The notes under the pieces are model-generated. The model was not told the DNA's origin. It searched no databases and was given only the letters and a program-made list of their open reading frames with translations. A stretch of DNA of 64,000 bases, taken from positions 1 to 64,000 of the forward strand of contig JAFGSZ010000155.1 in the NCBI GenBank assembly GCA_016934395.1, in the 5' to 3' direction. The stretch is from Bacteroidales bacterium (GTDB lineage: Bacteria; Bacteroidota; Bacteroidia; Bacteroidales; UBA10428). This document shows, one piece after another, positions 8,902-18,160 of this stretch (the first letter of the stretch is position 1; every line of letters starts with the position of its first letter). The position numbers were made by a program, and so were the translations under genes.

Positions 8902-10370
8902 CCCTCCTTATTATTTTTCCTAGAACTCCCATTTTCAGCGGAAACAGGCATTCTTTTCGTTTGTATATCGAGTACCACCAGAATAGCAATAAACCCCCAG
9001 AATAAAGCTGAAGCTTTATCCGTATCCAGAAAATTATTAAACACACCATGCACAAAATAAGTAATCAGACCTAAAAGTACGGACAACGCAAGCACTTTTA
9101 TCGTTGTATCGCTATTGTTATAATAAACCTTTAATCCGGTGAATATTGCGAATACTACAATAAGTATAACAGTCAGCATACCCATTATACCCGATTCGGC
9201 AAGCGGACCCAGATATTCACTATGCGCGTTACCCCGGTCTCCTGCATTGGTACTATCGGGTGTTTTTTCACGGCTAATCTGAAACGGGGCATACTGGAAC
9301 ATATAGGTCCCCGGACCCCAGCCAAATACCGGACGTTCCTCAAACATTCTTAAGGCGCATTTCCAGCGGTTAAATCGTTCTACATTGGAATAATCGCTGG
9401 TAATATTAGAAATAGACTGTACATGTTCGGTAAGGTCAGACGAAGATTCGGACCGGTTTTGTTCCATCCGGTAAGAGATCTCAGACAGGTTGGCAAAAAG
9501 TATATACCCGGCTATACCCGATAAAATAATTATATAAACAAATTTTACCTTTAAACGGATCAGCGCTAAAACTGATACTGCAGCTATAAGACTTATCCAG
9601 GCTGCCCGGGTATAAGATAAAATTAATGCAAATACAAGCAGTGGTAAAATCAGAATTGCCCAGGTCTTGGCTGGTTTTGATGTATTTTGATTTAAAATCA
9701 TCCCGGAAACTACGGGAATTAGGAAAGCCAATATAGCCCCATAAGAGGTGTGATCGCGGTAAAACGGGTTCATTACATAATGGGCGGCTTCCTTATCGAA
9801 TAAACCTCTTGAAAGGTGCCGGCCAATAGCATAAGCAATAACTATCAGAAGAGGTATAATATATGCCCAGAAATACCGGTTTATATTTTTTTGGTTTTTA
9901 AAAATTTGAGTGGCCAGAAAATAAAAAATCACGACAAACCAAAGCCGTGCTATAAAATACTTAACAGATACCAAAAACATAGTACTGGTAACAGCAGTAA
10001 CGAGCATCCAAACCAGATTAATATAAATGGCAACAGAAACGGGATGTTTTAAAACACGGGAATCAAACCTGTCACCCAGTAAGATTTTACTAAATACAAG
10101 CAGCAATCCGCCGGAAATTAACAATTCGGCCGGAAGGGAAATATTTACATCCACCCCTTCAACAAATTCATTCAGGGGTATGGATAACGGAACCAGGAAA
10201 ACCAGTAAAAGAAAAAAGTTATCGATACGCAAAAACGCTACTAAAACAATACCCAGGGCAAACGGAAGAAGACTGATAAAATAAAATTCGCGATAGATAA
10301 AAAAACTGTTTACCAGAACAAATAGTATGGTAATCAGATAAAATTTTACGCTGTCGGATAACCTGGTCAA
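8898..10370 (-). CDS. O-antigen ligase-like (Wzy/WaaL) membrane protein
   Basis: The 490-aa protein has roughly a dozen hydrophobic helices and, at about residues 350-400, the large periplasmic loop. This loop holds RPVFGWGPGTYMFQYA and GNAHSEYLGPLAESG, the Wzy_C signature with its conserved His and Glu. Such enzymes polymerise or ligate surface glycans from undecaprenyl carriers. It follows the Wzz-like gene by 3 bp, which supports a surface-polysaccharide role. Ligase and polymerase cannot be separated by sequence alone. Confidence 0.85.
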   Translation of the reverse strand: MTRLSDSVKFYLITILFVLVNSFFIYREFYFISLLPFALGIVLVAFLRIDNFFLLLVFLVPLSIPLNEFVEGVDVNISLPAELLISGGLLLVFSKILLGDRFDSRVLKHPVSVAIYINLVWMLVTAVTSTMFLVSVKYFIARLWFVVIFYFLATQIFKNQKNINRYFWAYIIPLLIVIAYAIGRHLSRGLFDKEAAHYVMNPFYRDHTSYGAILAFLIPVVSGMILNQNTSKPAKTWAILILPLLVFALILSYTRAAWISLIAAVSVLALIRLKVKFVYIIILSGIAGYILFANLSEISYRMEQNRSESSSDLTEHVQSISNITSDYSNVERFNRWKCALRMFEERPVFGWGPGTYMFQYAPFQISREKTPDSTNAGDRGNAHSEYLGPLAESGIMGMLTVILIVVFAIFTGLKVYYNNSDTTIKVLALSVLLGLITYFVHGVFNNFLDTDKASALFWGFIAILVVLDIQTKRMPVSAENGSSRKNNKEG

Positions 10371-10373
10371 AGC

Positions 10374-11390
10374 CTATTTTTTTGATGATTTCCGAATGAT
10401 ATCCATAATAAGTAACACCAGATAGGCAAATAAAAATGCAGCGATAGTAGACCCGGCAACAATCACTGATTTTTTCGGGTATGATTTTCGCTCTGCAGGT
10501 GAAGCATAGTCCACAACAAATTTATGAGGCAGGCTTAATTCTGCTTCAACTTTTGCTTCAGCATATTTGGCTTTTAACTGGCTTAAATGTTCCTTTTCAT
10601 ATTCCAGAAATTTGGTAATGGACACATATGCCCCTCCGTATTTTGACAGCACATCCAGTTGCTTTTTTAATGAATTTATTGCCCGTTCATTATTCGATGC
10701 AAGAGCAGTTACATATGCTGAATTTAATACCTGGGCCTGCGATTCATAATCTGTAATTCCATAAGACCGCAACACATCGAGTGAATCTTCGAGTTTATTA
10801 ATCTGGTCAGAGAGGCTTACATATTCATTTTCAACAGTCTCAAAAGCCTTTATTGCCCGCTCTCGTTGAATGTTATTCATCGTAGTATCAATAAGACCGG
10901 CAATATCGTTGGCAATGTTTGATGCTGTTTCCGGGTCTTTATCCATCACACTTACAATAATGGACATATATTTTGTACGCTTAAACGTGATCTGCTTTTT
11001 ATACTTTTTATCGAGCAGGGTGTATTTATATTTATGATCCGGTTTAATATCATAATGATTTAACAAGTCGTATTTTTCAATGATCCTGTTTTTTATCTGG
11101 TCCGAATATAATATCTGCAACAATTGCTCAGCCTGTTCTTCTTCACCGAATGTAAGCAACCCCTGTCCGCCAAATAACTGGTTCGACATCAGGGCCTGCG
11201 AAACACTGATATTGGAAGCCGGGAATAATACCACACTGGACTTGAACAATTCCGTAATTTGAAAGGATGCTATTATTGACAGCACTGCAGCAATAATGGT
11301 TATTATTAAGAGCTGCTTTCTCTTTTTCCAGGCAAATTGTATCAGTTCTACCGAAGAGAGCTTAAATGTGTTATTGTTTTCTGTTGTCAT
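10374..11390 (-). CDS. Wzz-like polysaccharide chain-length determinant
   Basis: The 338-aa protein has one membrane helix near each end (about 33-52, IITIIAAVLSIIASFQITEL; and about 310-330), with a periplasmic coiled-coil domain between them. This is the Wzz/PCP fold. The C-terminal segment contains the Pro-rich approach to TM2 (SPAERKSYPKKS). No BY-kinase domain is fused to it. It lies between tyrS (18 bp) and the ligase-like gene (3 bp) and is likely cotranscribed with both. Confidence 0.87.
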   Translation of the reverse strand: MTTENNNTFKLSSVELIQFAWKKRKQLLIITIIAAVLSIIASFQITELFKSSVVLFPASNISVSQALMSNQLFGGQGLLTFGEEEQAEQLLQILYSDQIKNRIIEKYDLLNHYDIKPDHKYKYTLLDKKYKKQITFKRTKYMSIIVSVMDKDPETASNIANDIAGLIDTTMNNIQRERAIKAFETVENEYVSLSDQINKLEDSLDVLRSYGITDYESQAQVLNSAYVTALASNNERAINSLKKQLDVLSKYGGAYVSITKFLEYEKEHLSQLKAKYAEAKVEAELSLPHKFVVDYASPAERKSYPKKSVIVAGSTIAAFLFAYLVLLIMDIIRKSSKK

Positions 11391-11408
11391 GATAACACTG
11401 GATTTTGT

Positions 11409-12701
11409 TTATTTAAGTGTTAGGATAAAATAATTCTTTTTCCCTTTCTGACCAAGGATATATTTTGAATTCAGAAGATCAGTTTTAGTCAAAACCGCTT
11501 CCTCATTCTCAATTTTTTGTTTATTAATACTTAATCCTCCCCCCTTTATCAGTCTTCTTATTTCCCCTTTGGAAGGAAACACCGGAGCAGCATCTACCAG
11601 AAGATCAATTACCGGGGCTTGTGAATTCAGTAAAGATTCTTCAATTTCAAATTGTGGGACCCCTTCAAAAACAGAAAGAAATGTTTTTTCATCAAGCTTT
11701 TTTAAAGAATCGGTAGTGCCCTGTCCGAATAATATTTTTGAGGCTTCCACAGCATTTTCAAAATCTTCCTTTGAATGAACCATAACCGTTAATTCTTCTG
11801 CCAGTTTTTTCTGTAAAAGCCGCATATGGGGTGCCTCCTGATGTTCATTAACCAGCTGCAGGATAGTTTCCACCGGGATCAGAGTAAAGGTTTTGAGGTA
11901 TTTTTCAGCATCTTCATCTGAGGCATTCAGCCAGAACTGGTAAAAAGCATACGGACTGGTCCTCTCCGGATCGAGCCAGACATTTCCAGACTCTGTTTTC
12001 CCGAATTTTCCTCCGTCTGATTTGGTGACTAATGGTATGGTAAGCGCAAAAGCTTCGCCCCCGGTTTTACGGCGGATTAATTCAGTACCCGTTACAATAT
12101 TTCCCCACTGGTCTGAACCTCCCATTTGTAACCTGCAATTATTGTTTTTATAGAGGTGCAAAAAATCGTAACCCTGCACCAGCTGGTAGGTAAATTCGGT
12201 AAATGACATACCTCCGCCGGATTCTTCACCCAGACGTTTTTTTACACTGTCTTTGGACATCATATAATTAACCGTAATATGTTTCCCGATATCCCTTATA
12301 AAATCAAGAAAAGAGAAATCTTTCATCCAGTCGTAATTGTTGACCATTTCTGCCTTATTAGGACTATCCGAGTTAAAGTCAAGAAATTTCGATAATTGAT
12401 TTTTAATTCCGTTCAGGTTTTTTTGGAGGGTTTCTTCATCGAGTAAATTCCGCTCCTGTGATCTGCCTGACGGATCACCAATCATACCGGTAGCGCCGCC
12501 AACCAAAACCAAAGGTTTATGTCCGGCCAACTGGAACCGTTTAAGCAACATGATCTGGGCAAAACTTCCCACATGCAGCGAATCGGCTGTTGGATCGAAT
12601 CCAATATAGGCAGCTGTTAATTCATTTTTAAGCTGTTCTTCCGTACCAGGCGTAATATCATGAATTAAGTCCCGGCTTTTTAAATCTTTAACAAAATCCA
12701 T
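11409..12701 (-). CDS. tyrS: Tyrosyl-tRNA synthetase
   Basis: The enzyme charges tRNA-Tyr. The 430-aa protein has the class I HIGH-type motif HVGS at 43-46, a KMSKS-type loop KFGKTESG, and a C-terminal S4 RNA-binding domain (about 365-425, with [16 protein letters not shown]). Length and layout are those of bacterial TyrRS. It starts 18 bp upstream of the wzz-like gene, so the translation gene may lead a polysaccharide operon. Confidence 0.97.
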   Translation of the reverse strand: MDFVKDLKSRDLIHDITPGTEEQLKNELTAAYIGFDPTADSLHVGSFAQIMLLKRFQLAGHKPLVLVGGATGMIGDPSGRSQERNLLDEETLQKNLNGIKNQLSKFLDFNSDSPNKAEMVNNYDWMKDFSFLDFIRDIGKHITVNYMMSKDSVKKRLGEESGGGMSFTEFTYQLVQGYDFLHLYKNNNCRLQMGGSDQWGNIVTGTELIRRKTGGEAFALTIPLVTKSDGGKFGKTESGNVWLDPERTSPYAFYQFWLNASDEDAEKYLKTFTLIPVETILQLVNEHQEAPHMRLLQKKLAEELTVMVHSKEDFENAVEASKILFGQGTTDSLKKLDEKTFLSVFEGVPQFEIEESLLNSQAPVIDLLVDAAPVFPSKGEIRRLIKGGGLSINKQKIENEEAVLTKTDLLNSKYILGQKGKKNYFILTLK

Positions 12702-12716
12702 ATAAAAAAATTTTCA

Positions 12717-12724
12717 CAAAGATA
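12717..12724 (-). promoter_or_regulatory. Possible -7 promoter element of tyrS
   Basis: On the minus strand this reads TATCTTTG, a full match to TAnnTTTG, 15-23 bp before the tyrS ATG. No good -33 TTTG was found at 19 bp spacing. Confidence 0.4.
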
Positions 12725-12818
12725 ACATTTGCAGCTAATAATATATTAAAAAATGAAACCTGTTGAATGAACCTTACCTTAATAAAATTGAATAATTACA
12801 AAACCCAAATTCCGGTTT

Positions 12819-13355
12819 TTATACTACTATTCCCGGGGCAATTTCTTCTTTTTTTGGTAGCTCAAAATCTCCAAAACGCAGGTAAGGAAAAATCATGGGA
12901 GCAAATGATGAAAGCGGTTCATAAAGAAGAGAATTATTCATCTGATCTTCCGGAAGAAAATGGGTATGCCGGTTTGCCCCGTTAATAATCACCAGTACGA
13001 TGCTGATTAAAAATGCGGTTTTTAATAATGCAAACAGTACACCGGCAATGCGGTTGACAAAACCCAACGCTACGGCCTTTACAAGTTTATCGAGCAAACG
13101 GGCGAAAAAATGTACGCCGATAACTATAATCACAAAAGTTACTGCAAATGCTATTAAGGACAGGTATTGGGAGGTAAAATGAAGTTTTTCAGTAAGCACC
13201 CCGGCCGTAAAATCAGAGAATTTTACAGCCCCGTAAATGCCTAAAATTAATGCTGCCAGGGAAGCTGCGTGAATAATAAAACCTTTGGAAAAACCCTTGT
13301 AGGCGGCCCATAAAAAAAATACAGCAAAAATCAGATCAAAATAATTCATTCCCAT
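12819..13355 (-). CDS. CvpA family membrane protein
   Basis: The 178-aa protein has about four membrane helices (starts at residues 5, 30, 65 and 103) in the CvpA pattern. Typical pieces are YFDLIFAVFFLWAAYKGFSKG at the N-terminus and the loop VGVHFFARLLDKLVKAVALG. CvpA-type proteins are inner-membrane proteins linked to envelope stability and, in E. coli, to colicin V production. It may start at Met1 or Met3 (13349). No neighbour clearly shares its operon. Confidence 0.85.
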   Translation of the reverse strand: MGMNYFDLIFAVFFLWAAYKGFSKGFIIHAASLAALILGIYGAVKFSDFTAGVLTEKLHFTSQYLSLIAFAVTFVIIVIGVHFFARLLDKLVKAVALGFVNRIAGVLFALLKTAFLISIVLVIINGANRHTHFLPEDQMNNSLLYEPLSSFAPMIFPYLRFGDFELPKKEEIAPGIVV

Positions 13356-13449
13356 GGTTTATATTCCGGTTTTAAAAGTAAAGAATTTGAAATAAAATGC
13401 CGATGGAATCGATAAAATCATATTAACAAAAACATAATTTACCGAATGT

Positions 13450-13480
13450 TTTGATTCATTGCTGAATTTCAATATTTTTG
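13450..13480 (+). promoter_or_regulatory. Promoter of tRNA-Arg (TTTG-N19-TAnnTTTG)
   Basis: TTTG at 13450-13453 and TATTTTTG at 13473-13480 are separated by exactly 19 bases, a complete match to the Bacteroidota housekeeping promoter. Transcription would start about 7 bases later, just before the tRNA at 13493. Confidence 0.8.
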
Positions 13481-13492
13481 TCGCCACATTTT

Positions 13493-13564
13493 GGCCCCAT
13501 AGTTCAAGGGATAGAATAGCAGTTTCCTAAACTGTAGATCTGAGTTCGAGTCTCGGTGGGGCTA
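13493..13564 (+). tRNA. tRNA-Arg, anticodon CCT
   Basis: All four arms fold. The 7-bp acceptor stem is closed by a G:U at 1:72. The D-stem GTTC/GAAT has an 8-base loop. The anticodon stem GCAGT/ACTGT carries the loop TTCCTAA (anticodon CCT, reads AGG). A 4-base variable region and the T-stem CTGAG/CTCGG with loop TTCGAGT complete it. The discriminator is A and no CCA is encoded. A terminator follows 5 bases downstream. Confidence 0.95.
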
Positions 13565-13569
13565 CATTG

Positions 13570-13605
13570 AGCCGGGAGATAAGTTTCTTCCGGCTTTTAT
13601 TGTTT
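13570..13605 (+). terminator. Rho-independent terminator of tRNA-Arg
   Basis: AGCCGGGAGA (13570-13579) pairs over 10 bp with the strand ending at 13595, around a 6-base loop, and is followed by TTTATTGTTT. Confidence 0.85.
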
Positions 13606-13627
13606 ATTAATACAGATAAGCATAATA

Positions 13628-13680
13628 CCGCGAGACGAGAAGCCTGTGCTGAACACCAAAGGTGATTCAGTAAGTCTCGG
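13628..13680. other. Structured element between the two tRNA-tail copies
   Basis: An outer stem CGAGAC (13631-13636) / GTCTCG (13674-13679) encloses an inner hairpin CTGAACACC-AAA-GGTG-A-TTCAG (13649-13670). The right outer arm is also part of the repeated tRNA T-arm sequence. The whole could be a small repetitive (REP-like) element or a structured RNA. Confidence 0.45.
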
Positions 13681-13693
13681 TGGGGCTACACTG

Positions 13694-13726
13694 AGCCGGG
13701 AGAATAGTTTCTTCCGGCTTTTTTGT
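13694..13726 (+). terminator. Second copy of the tRNA terminator
   Basis: AGCCGGGAGA (13694-13703) pairs with the strand ending at 13719, with a 6-base loop and a following T-run. The 10-bp stem is identical to that at 13570 and only the loop differs. Confidence 0.75.
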
Positions 13727-13830
13727 TAGTCTATTGTCAGGTTTAAAATCTTCAAAAAATAAAAGGCACAAGAGAATCCTTGAATCAATTTTAATTTTTA
13801 AAGATTTTGAGTAAGCTAACTATATAATAA

Positions 13831-15780
13831 CTATTTCGCTTTCGACCCCAGGTTAATAATCGGAATATCAACCATCAGGCTAATCCCGTACCGGTAATAT
13901 ACATCCGAAACTTCGGCTTCGGTATCCGTAATTTTATGCAGTCGTGGTCCCATTTGCGCAAATGCGGAAAGGGCAACCGGCAGTTTTGGGAAACCATATA
14001 CCAGGAATACACCGGGAGAAAAAATATCGGAAAGTTTAATCAGGGGCAAGGTTTCGGTCTTGTCATCTTTAAACCTTAAAGAAGTTACCGCGCCAAGATC
14101 AATTACAGAAAACATAAGGGATATTGAACTGTTATTTTTTGCTGTATTACACCAGTCAACTGATTTATTAAAGGCAATCCCAACAGGACTGGAAATCCCT
14201 GCACCGTATTCATAATTAGTACTATTTTCTACAGGCAGGTTTTCGTATGCAAAATACGGGCCCACAAAGGCATTCAGCGAAACACTGCTCCGGGTTTCTT
14301 TTTTTATTCTTGAGCTTCCGGGAGGCAGGGCTATGGCTTCAATAGCCTGTTGTACCTGTTCACTGTTTTCGGCTTCCACCAGGGAAGCGCCAAAACTTCC
14401 GTATTTTACAATGGCATTCATCATCCTGTTTTTGGTATCGAACAATTGTTGTTGCGTTTTTATTTCTTCTTTTCCGGCGTTGGCAATTTTTAATTCCTCA
14501 ATTTTTTTATCAAGTGGTTTTACAAATGCTGCATTATAAATTCCTGTAAGATTCATTACGGCCATTGCGTAATTCTCCTGGTAAACATTAAAAACCAGGT
14601 TTGCTGAATTGTCGGTAATGGTTATAAAATCTTTTAATCCTGCTGTTTTAATTTTTCCTTCAGAAGTAACATCAGCAGTTTTATCAATAAACTTAATCAG
14701 GTTCAACCCTGAATAAAAAAGTTTATAATAATCTTCAAACCCGGGTTTCAAGGTATCGCTGTCCATTTTAATCTTAAGGTTTGTAAAATTCCTTTCTATA
14801 TCCGTGGTGTTGTGAGAAAATCCGGTAATTAAGCCAATATACGGCGTAATATCACCTTTTATGGTTATGCCGCTATTTTTGGCCTGTTGCCAGATTAAAC
14901 CCAGATAAATTTTAAATACCGTGGTATCATTTCTTAACATGTTAATTGAATCGGCTGGCACCCAATATTTATTTTCGGTCTCCGACCTCAGGGATTGTGA
15001 AAAAATATCTACAAGCCTCAGGTAGTTATAGGCATTTTTATCGATATAAATTAAATTTTCAGGAGTGGCCTGCTCTGTGGCAAAATTATGAAGTACGTCC
15101 CCCGGATGGGCGCCATCGGCAAATTCTTGTGCAATAAATGCGGCATGAAGCAGCATATTATATAACTTCAAATTGTCTGTAAATTGTGCCTTAATACGGT
15201 CGTCTTCGAGCAATTCGCGATAGTGGGGAAGCATAAGTGATAAATCAAGATTAAACGACTCTCTAAGGGTTCCTGTATAGGCAGAAAACCGGTATATTTC
15301 CTGGTCGATGGAATTAAGCACACTATAGGTATTAGGAAAAAGCGTTTGAAGCTCCCAATATTCAGCAAGCTTATCTCTGAACTCTGCAAAAAAGCTTATG
15401 GACAATTCTTCTTTTACCCGTGCCACCAGGAATTGCGACAGGCCATCGGCAAAGTTGGTAACGTTTAGCCCCGGAACAGAGCTGACAATATCTGAAATGC
15501 TTCCTATTATTTTTGATGACTGCACTTCATCAAAACTCAGGTTATAATCTTTTCCCAAAAACGGGTTTGCTTCAAAAGCGGCAACATAATAATCCTCCGG
15601 ATTCTGGCCAACGGGAGGAGTACCCAGATAGAATTTAAATATTTTTATTGACTCATCATCATTCCATATATTCCCGTTTAAATTACTTTTTAATGTTTGC
15701 GCATTAAAATACCCAATCTGGCAATTGCCAGGAGCAATCATTCCAATTAGTACAATTAAGCTTAAGGATAACTTTTTCAT
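13831..15780 (-). CDS. Large secreted protein of unknown function, last gene of a four-gene operon
   Basis: I do not recognise this 649-aa protein. Residues 1-20 are a signal peptide (LSLSLIVLIGMIAPGNCQ). The central 400 residues are mostly helical, without known motifs. About residues 440-500 form a Lys/Glu/Gln-rich helix. The last 150 residues are beta-rich with alternating strands (SVSLNAFVGPYFAYENL, LPVALSAFAQMGPRL, YYRYGISLMVDIPIINLG), like the membrane barrels and end-strands of Bacteroidota outer-membrane proteins. Its ATG overlaps the subtilase stop by 4 bp (ATGA), so the two are translationally coupled. It is probably periplasmic or outer-membrane bound. Confidence 0.75.
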   Translation of the reverse strand: MKKLSLSLIVLIGMIAPGNCQIGYFNAQTLKSNLNGNIWNDDESIKIFKFYLGTPPVGQNPEDYYVAAFEANPFLGKDYNLSFDEVQSSKIIGSISDIVSSVPGLNVTNFADGLSQFLVARVKEELSISFFAEFRDKLAEYWELQTLFPNTYSVLNSIDQEIYRFSAYTGTLRESFNLDLSLMLPHYRELLEDDRIKAQFTDNLKLYNMLLHAAFIAQEFADGAHPGDVLHNFATEQATPENLIYIDKNAYNYLRLVDIFSQSLRSETENKYWVPADSINMLRNDTTVFKIYLGLIWQQAKNSGITIKGDITPYIGLITGFSHNTTDIERNFTNLKIKMDSDTLKPGFEDYYKLFYSGLNLIKFIDKTADVTSEGKIKTAGLKDFITITDNSANLVFNVYQENYAMAVMNLTGIYNAAFVKPLDKKIEELKIANAGKEEIKTQQQLFDTKNRMMNAIVKYGSFGASLVEAENSEQVQQAIEAIALPPGSSRIKKETRSSVSLNAFVGPYFAYENLPVENSTNYEYGAGISSPVGIAFNKSVDWCNTAKNNSSISLMFSVIDLGAVTSLRFKDDKTETLPLIKLSDIFSPGVFLVYGFPKLPVALSAFAQMGPRLHKITDTEAEVSDVYYRYGISLMVDIPIINLGSKAK

Positions 15781-16844
15781 ATTGAAAAATATTTTAAGGG
15801 TTCTTCTGAAGTATAATTCATTATATCCTCAGCATTATTTTTAAGATCGGCAAGTAATTGTTCCTTAGTAATATCGGTATAAATCCCTTTGAAACTAAAA
15901 TAAAGAGCGGAAATTCCGGTTATCAGGGCTGTTGCCATACTGGATCCTTCGAGTTGTTCATAATTATTTTTTTCACTTGTAGAAGCTGACCACAGTAGTT
16001 TTTTTGGCAGAATAAAATCGAGTTTTGTATTATACTTTTTAGTGTTGGATTGATGAAAATCAATATCCACAGCTCCCACTGCAATCATTTCTTCAAAGAA
16101 TGCAGGTTTATTAAACTGATCGTACTTAAGAAATTCATCGTCACCGGCAGCAGCAATCATAATACAGTTATTCTCCTTTGCTTTTTGAATCGCATTTTTA
16201 AATTTCACATCATCAAAATAGGATAGTTTAAAACTCATGTTAATTATTTTGGCTCCTGATTCAAGCGCCTTTTCAATTGCCACGGCAATCTGCTGAGGAT
16301 TAAATTTTTTAGTTTCATGCCTTGCTTTAAATATGTAAAGCTCTGCCTCAGGAGCCACTCCGGTAATCCCTTTAATCCCTTTTATTTTAGCATCGATTAA
16401 ACCGGCAATATGGGTGCCATGCCCAAGCGTATCATTATATCCAGAGTCACTATTACATACATCAAAAACATTGGATTGGAGAATATGGAGGTCCGGATGG
16501 TTCAGGTTAATACCGGAATCAATGACTGCAATTTTTACACCTCGTCCCATAGAATTTCGCCATTCATCCGGAACATTATTAATTAACCGGTTATAATTAA
16601 TATGATCAATAACAATTTCACGAATACCTGATTCAATCTCTGTAACTATTTCTACCCCTCCACTCCACACAAATCCCCCTATGCTAAGCTGGTACCACTT
16701 GTCATTCCCTTTATATCGGTCTCCTTCAACCGTATTTTTAATTTTTATCTCATCACCTGGCAGATAATAACGTGGGTTAGGAGCATTAACGCTGGGGCTT
16801 TCGGTCCTCACATTCAGGTATGTGGTAACAATCCCTTTTTTCAT
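15777..16844 (-). CDS. S8 subtilisin-like protease with N-terminal SH3-like domain
   Basis: The 355-aa protein has an SH3b-like module at about 5-65 (TTYLNVRTESPS, WYQLSIGGFVWSGGVEI), then an S8 peptidase domain. All three catalytic motifs are present: Asp in IAVIDSGINLNHPDL, His in LGHGTHIAGLI and Ser in LEGSSMATALITG. There is neither a signal peptide nor a clear propeptide, which is unusual for subtilases and suggests an intracellular or unconventionally exported enzyme. Its ends overlap the genes on both sides by 4 bp (ATGA at 15777-15780 and 16841-16844). The target protein is unknown; a partner in the same operon is a fair guess. Confidence 0.9.
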   Translation of the reverse strand: MKKGIVTTYLNVRTESPSVNAPNPRYYLPGDEIKIKNTVEGDRYKGNDKWYQLSIGGFVWSGGVEIVTEIESGIREIVIDHINYNRLINNVPDEWRNSMGRGVKIAVIDSGINLNHPDLHILQSNVFDVCNSDSGYNDTLGHGTHIAGLIDAKIKGIKGITGVAPEAELYIFKARHETKKFNPQQIAVAIEKALESGAKIINMSFKLSYFDDVKFKNAIQKAKENNCIMIAAAGDDEFLKYDQFNKPAFFEEMIAVGAVDIDFHQSNTKKYNTKLDFILPKKLLWSASTSEKNNYEQLEGSSMATALITGISALYFSFKGIYTDITKEQLLADLKNNAEDIMNYTSEEPLKYFSI

Positions 16845-18157
16845 CCCTCACGGTTTAACGGTGGAGCGGTTGTTGTGGAAGGGCCCTGTTTTTTGACCTG
16901 ACCTGTCAGCTCCTGAACTGAATTCCGGACCTTTACCAGTTTATTTAACAAATCGAACCAGAATGGCGCCCCCAGGGAAACTGCAAGCGCCGTGAGAATA
17001 TAACCCCAGATATTTGCCAAAAAAGTTTTATAAAAGTATAACCACTTGTCTAATGAAGCATAATATACTTTCTGATCTTCAGGAATATTTATATTACTAT
17101 TGGAAGGTTCCCCTCCGGAAGATACAAGCTGGTAAAATCCTTTATTTTGTTTTGCCGTTTGCGCATCGGGAAACTGGATGATAAATGTATCTTTATCACT
17201 AATTAAACAGGAAATATTTGCGCCTTTTTTATTTAGTTCTTTTATGGGTTTCACTCCGAGGCTATCCGGTAATTTCCAACCGGCCCCCAGTAATTCTCCG
17301 GCATTATTGATATCTTCCTGCACTAATCCCTTTATAGCAAGTAAGGTGTCCAGGCGTTCCTGAAACTCAGCCGGCAGACTATCATAATTGGCTATTAATC
17401 CGGCATTATTTTCAGAAAAAGATGACGCCAGTTGTACCATTTGTTCACGCGCATTTTTATCCTTAGAAAGCATTTTTGCAATTTCTATTGTTGAAGCATT
17501 AAAACTCACGGCAAGTATAAATCCAATACCAACCAGGATAATCTGAAGATTACTCTTATACCAGCTGGTTGCGCGGTCCATGGTATCATCATACCATTGC
17601 TCAATCAGCGATTTAAATTTTACGAGGTCATTTTGAGCATCGTCTAGCAACGATTTTAAAAATCCGCCTGTTTCAGTATTCGATAGAACATTATGCGTAT
17701 TTTTATTTCCCATTAAGCTTTTAACCGATGCCATTTGTTCGCTGTCTGTCAATTCTGTTTCTGCCAGCAAACGTTCAATGGCTTCAAGTTTTTCAGCTTT
17801 GTTTTCCATACCTTCTAATCCCGATTTCACTTTTTCTATTTCCGCATCTCCCTTCCCCAGTTCTTTTAGGATATCCAAAAGGCATTTTGAAAAATTACCG
17901 GGCGAGATATAAGAGGGTTTTTTAAAAAAATTTCCGGGGGCCAGGTATTTAATTAGTGGATGATTGTAAAACTTCCGGGTAAGTTCACCTTTATGGTTAT
18001 CATCTTCAAGCATACGCGAAATGGCTTTTGACAGGTTTCGGGCACGCAAGCCAAAAAATGTTGCAATTATTTCAGCAATTACAGTGGCCAGTAAACTATA
18101 TAAAAGAAAAATAAAGATCAGGCCAATTACAATATCAAGAGCAGTTGATCCAAACAT
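16841..18157 (-). CDS. Membrane protein of unknown function (FYNHPLIK-type)
   Basis: This 438-aa protein has a helix at 8-36 (IVIGLIFIFLLYSLLATVIAEIIATFFGL), then the conserved-looking segment RKFYNHPLIKYLAPG and PSYISPGNFSKCLLDIL. Next comes a Glu-rich helical region, the segment IEQWYDDTMDRATSWYKSN, and three more membrane helices (about 205-225, 372-395 and near 400). I recall this layout from unnamed bacterial membrane proteins, but I know no function. A soluble region of about 140 residues (230-370) sits between membrane helices. It overlaps the subtilase start by 4 bp and lies 3 bp after the amidase gene. Confidence 0.8.
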   Translation of the reverse strand: MFGSTALDIVIGLIFIFLLYSLLATVIAEIIATFFGLRARNLSKAISRMLEDDNHKGELTRKFYNHPLIKYLAPGNFFKKPSYISPGNFSKCLLDILKELGKGDAEIEKVKSGLEGMENKAEKLEAIERLLAETELTDSEQMASVKSLMGNKNTHNVLSNTETGGFLKSLLDDAQNDLVKFKSLIEQWYDDTMDRATSWYKSNLQIILVGIGFILAVSFNASTIEIAKMLSKDKNAREQMVQLASSFSENNAGLIANYDSLPAEFQERLDTLLAIKGLVQEDINNAGELLGAGWKLPDSLGVKPIKELNKKGANISCLISDKDTFIIQFPDAQTAKQNKGFYQLVSSGGEPSNSNINIPEDQKVYYASLDKWLYFYKTFLANIWGYILTALAVSLGAPFWFDLLNKLVKVRNSVQELTGQVKKQGPSTTTAPPLNREG

Positions 18158-18160
18158 AAT

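Larger units (their letters stand above)
13549..13722 (+). repeat. Direct repeat of tRNA 3' end plus terminator (50 bp, offset 124 bp)
   Basis: The 50 bp at 13549-13598 (T-arm, acceptor 3' half and terminator) recur at 13673-13722 with 3 mismatches; two of them fall in the terminator loop, so both hairpins remain intact. The 5' half of the tRNA is not repeated, so the second copy is not a tRNA. Such a tail duplication is what an integration event at a tRNA 3' end or a local duplication would leave. Confidence 0.9.

Noticed and set aside
12767-12985. 72-codon plus-strand ORF over the cvpA 3' end
   Set aside because: It is mostly an antisense shadow of the CvpA protein frame.
13673-13722. A second tRNA gene
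   Set aside because: Only the T-arm, acceptor 3' half and terminator are repeated; the D-arm and anticodon arm are missing.
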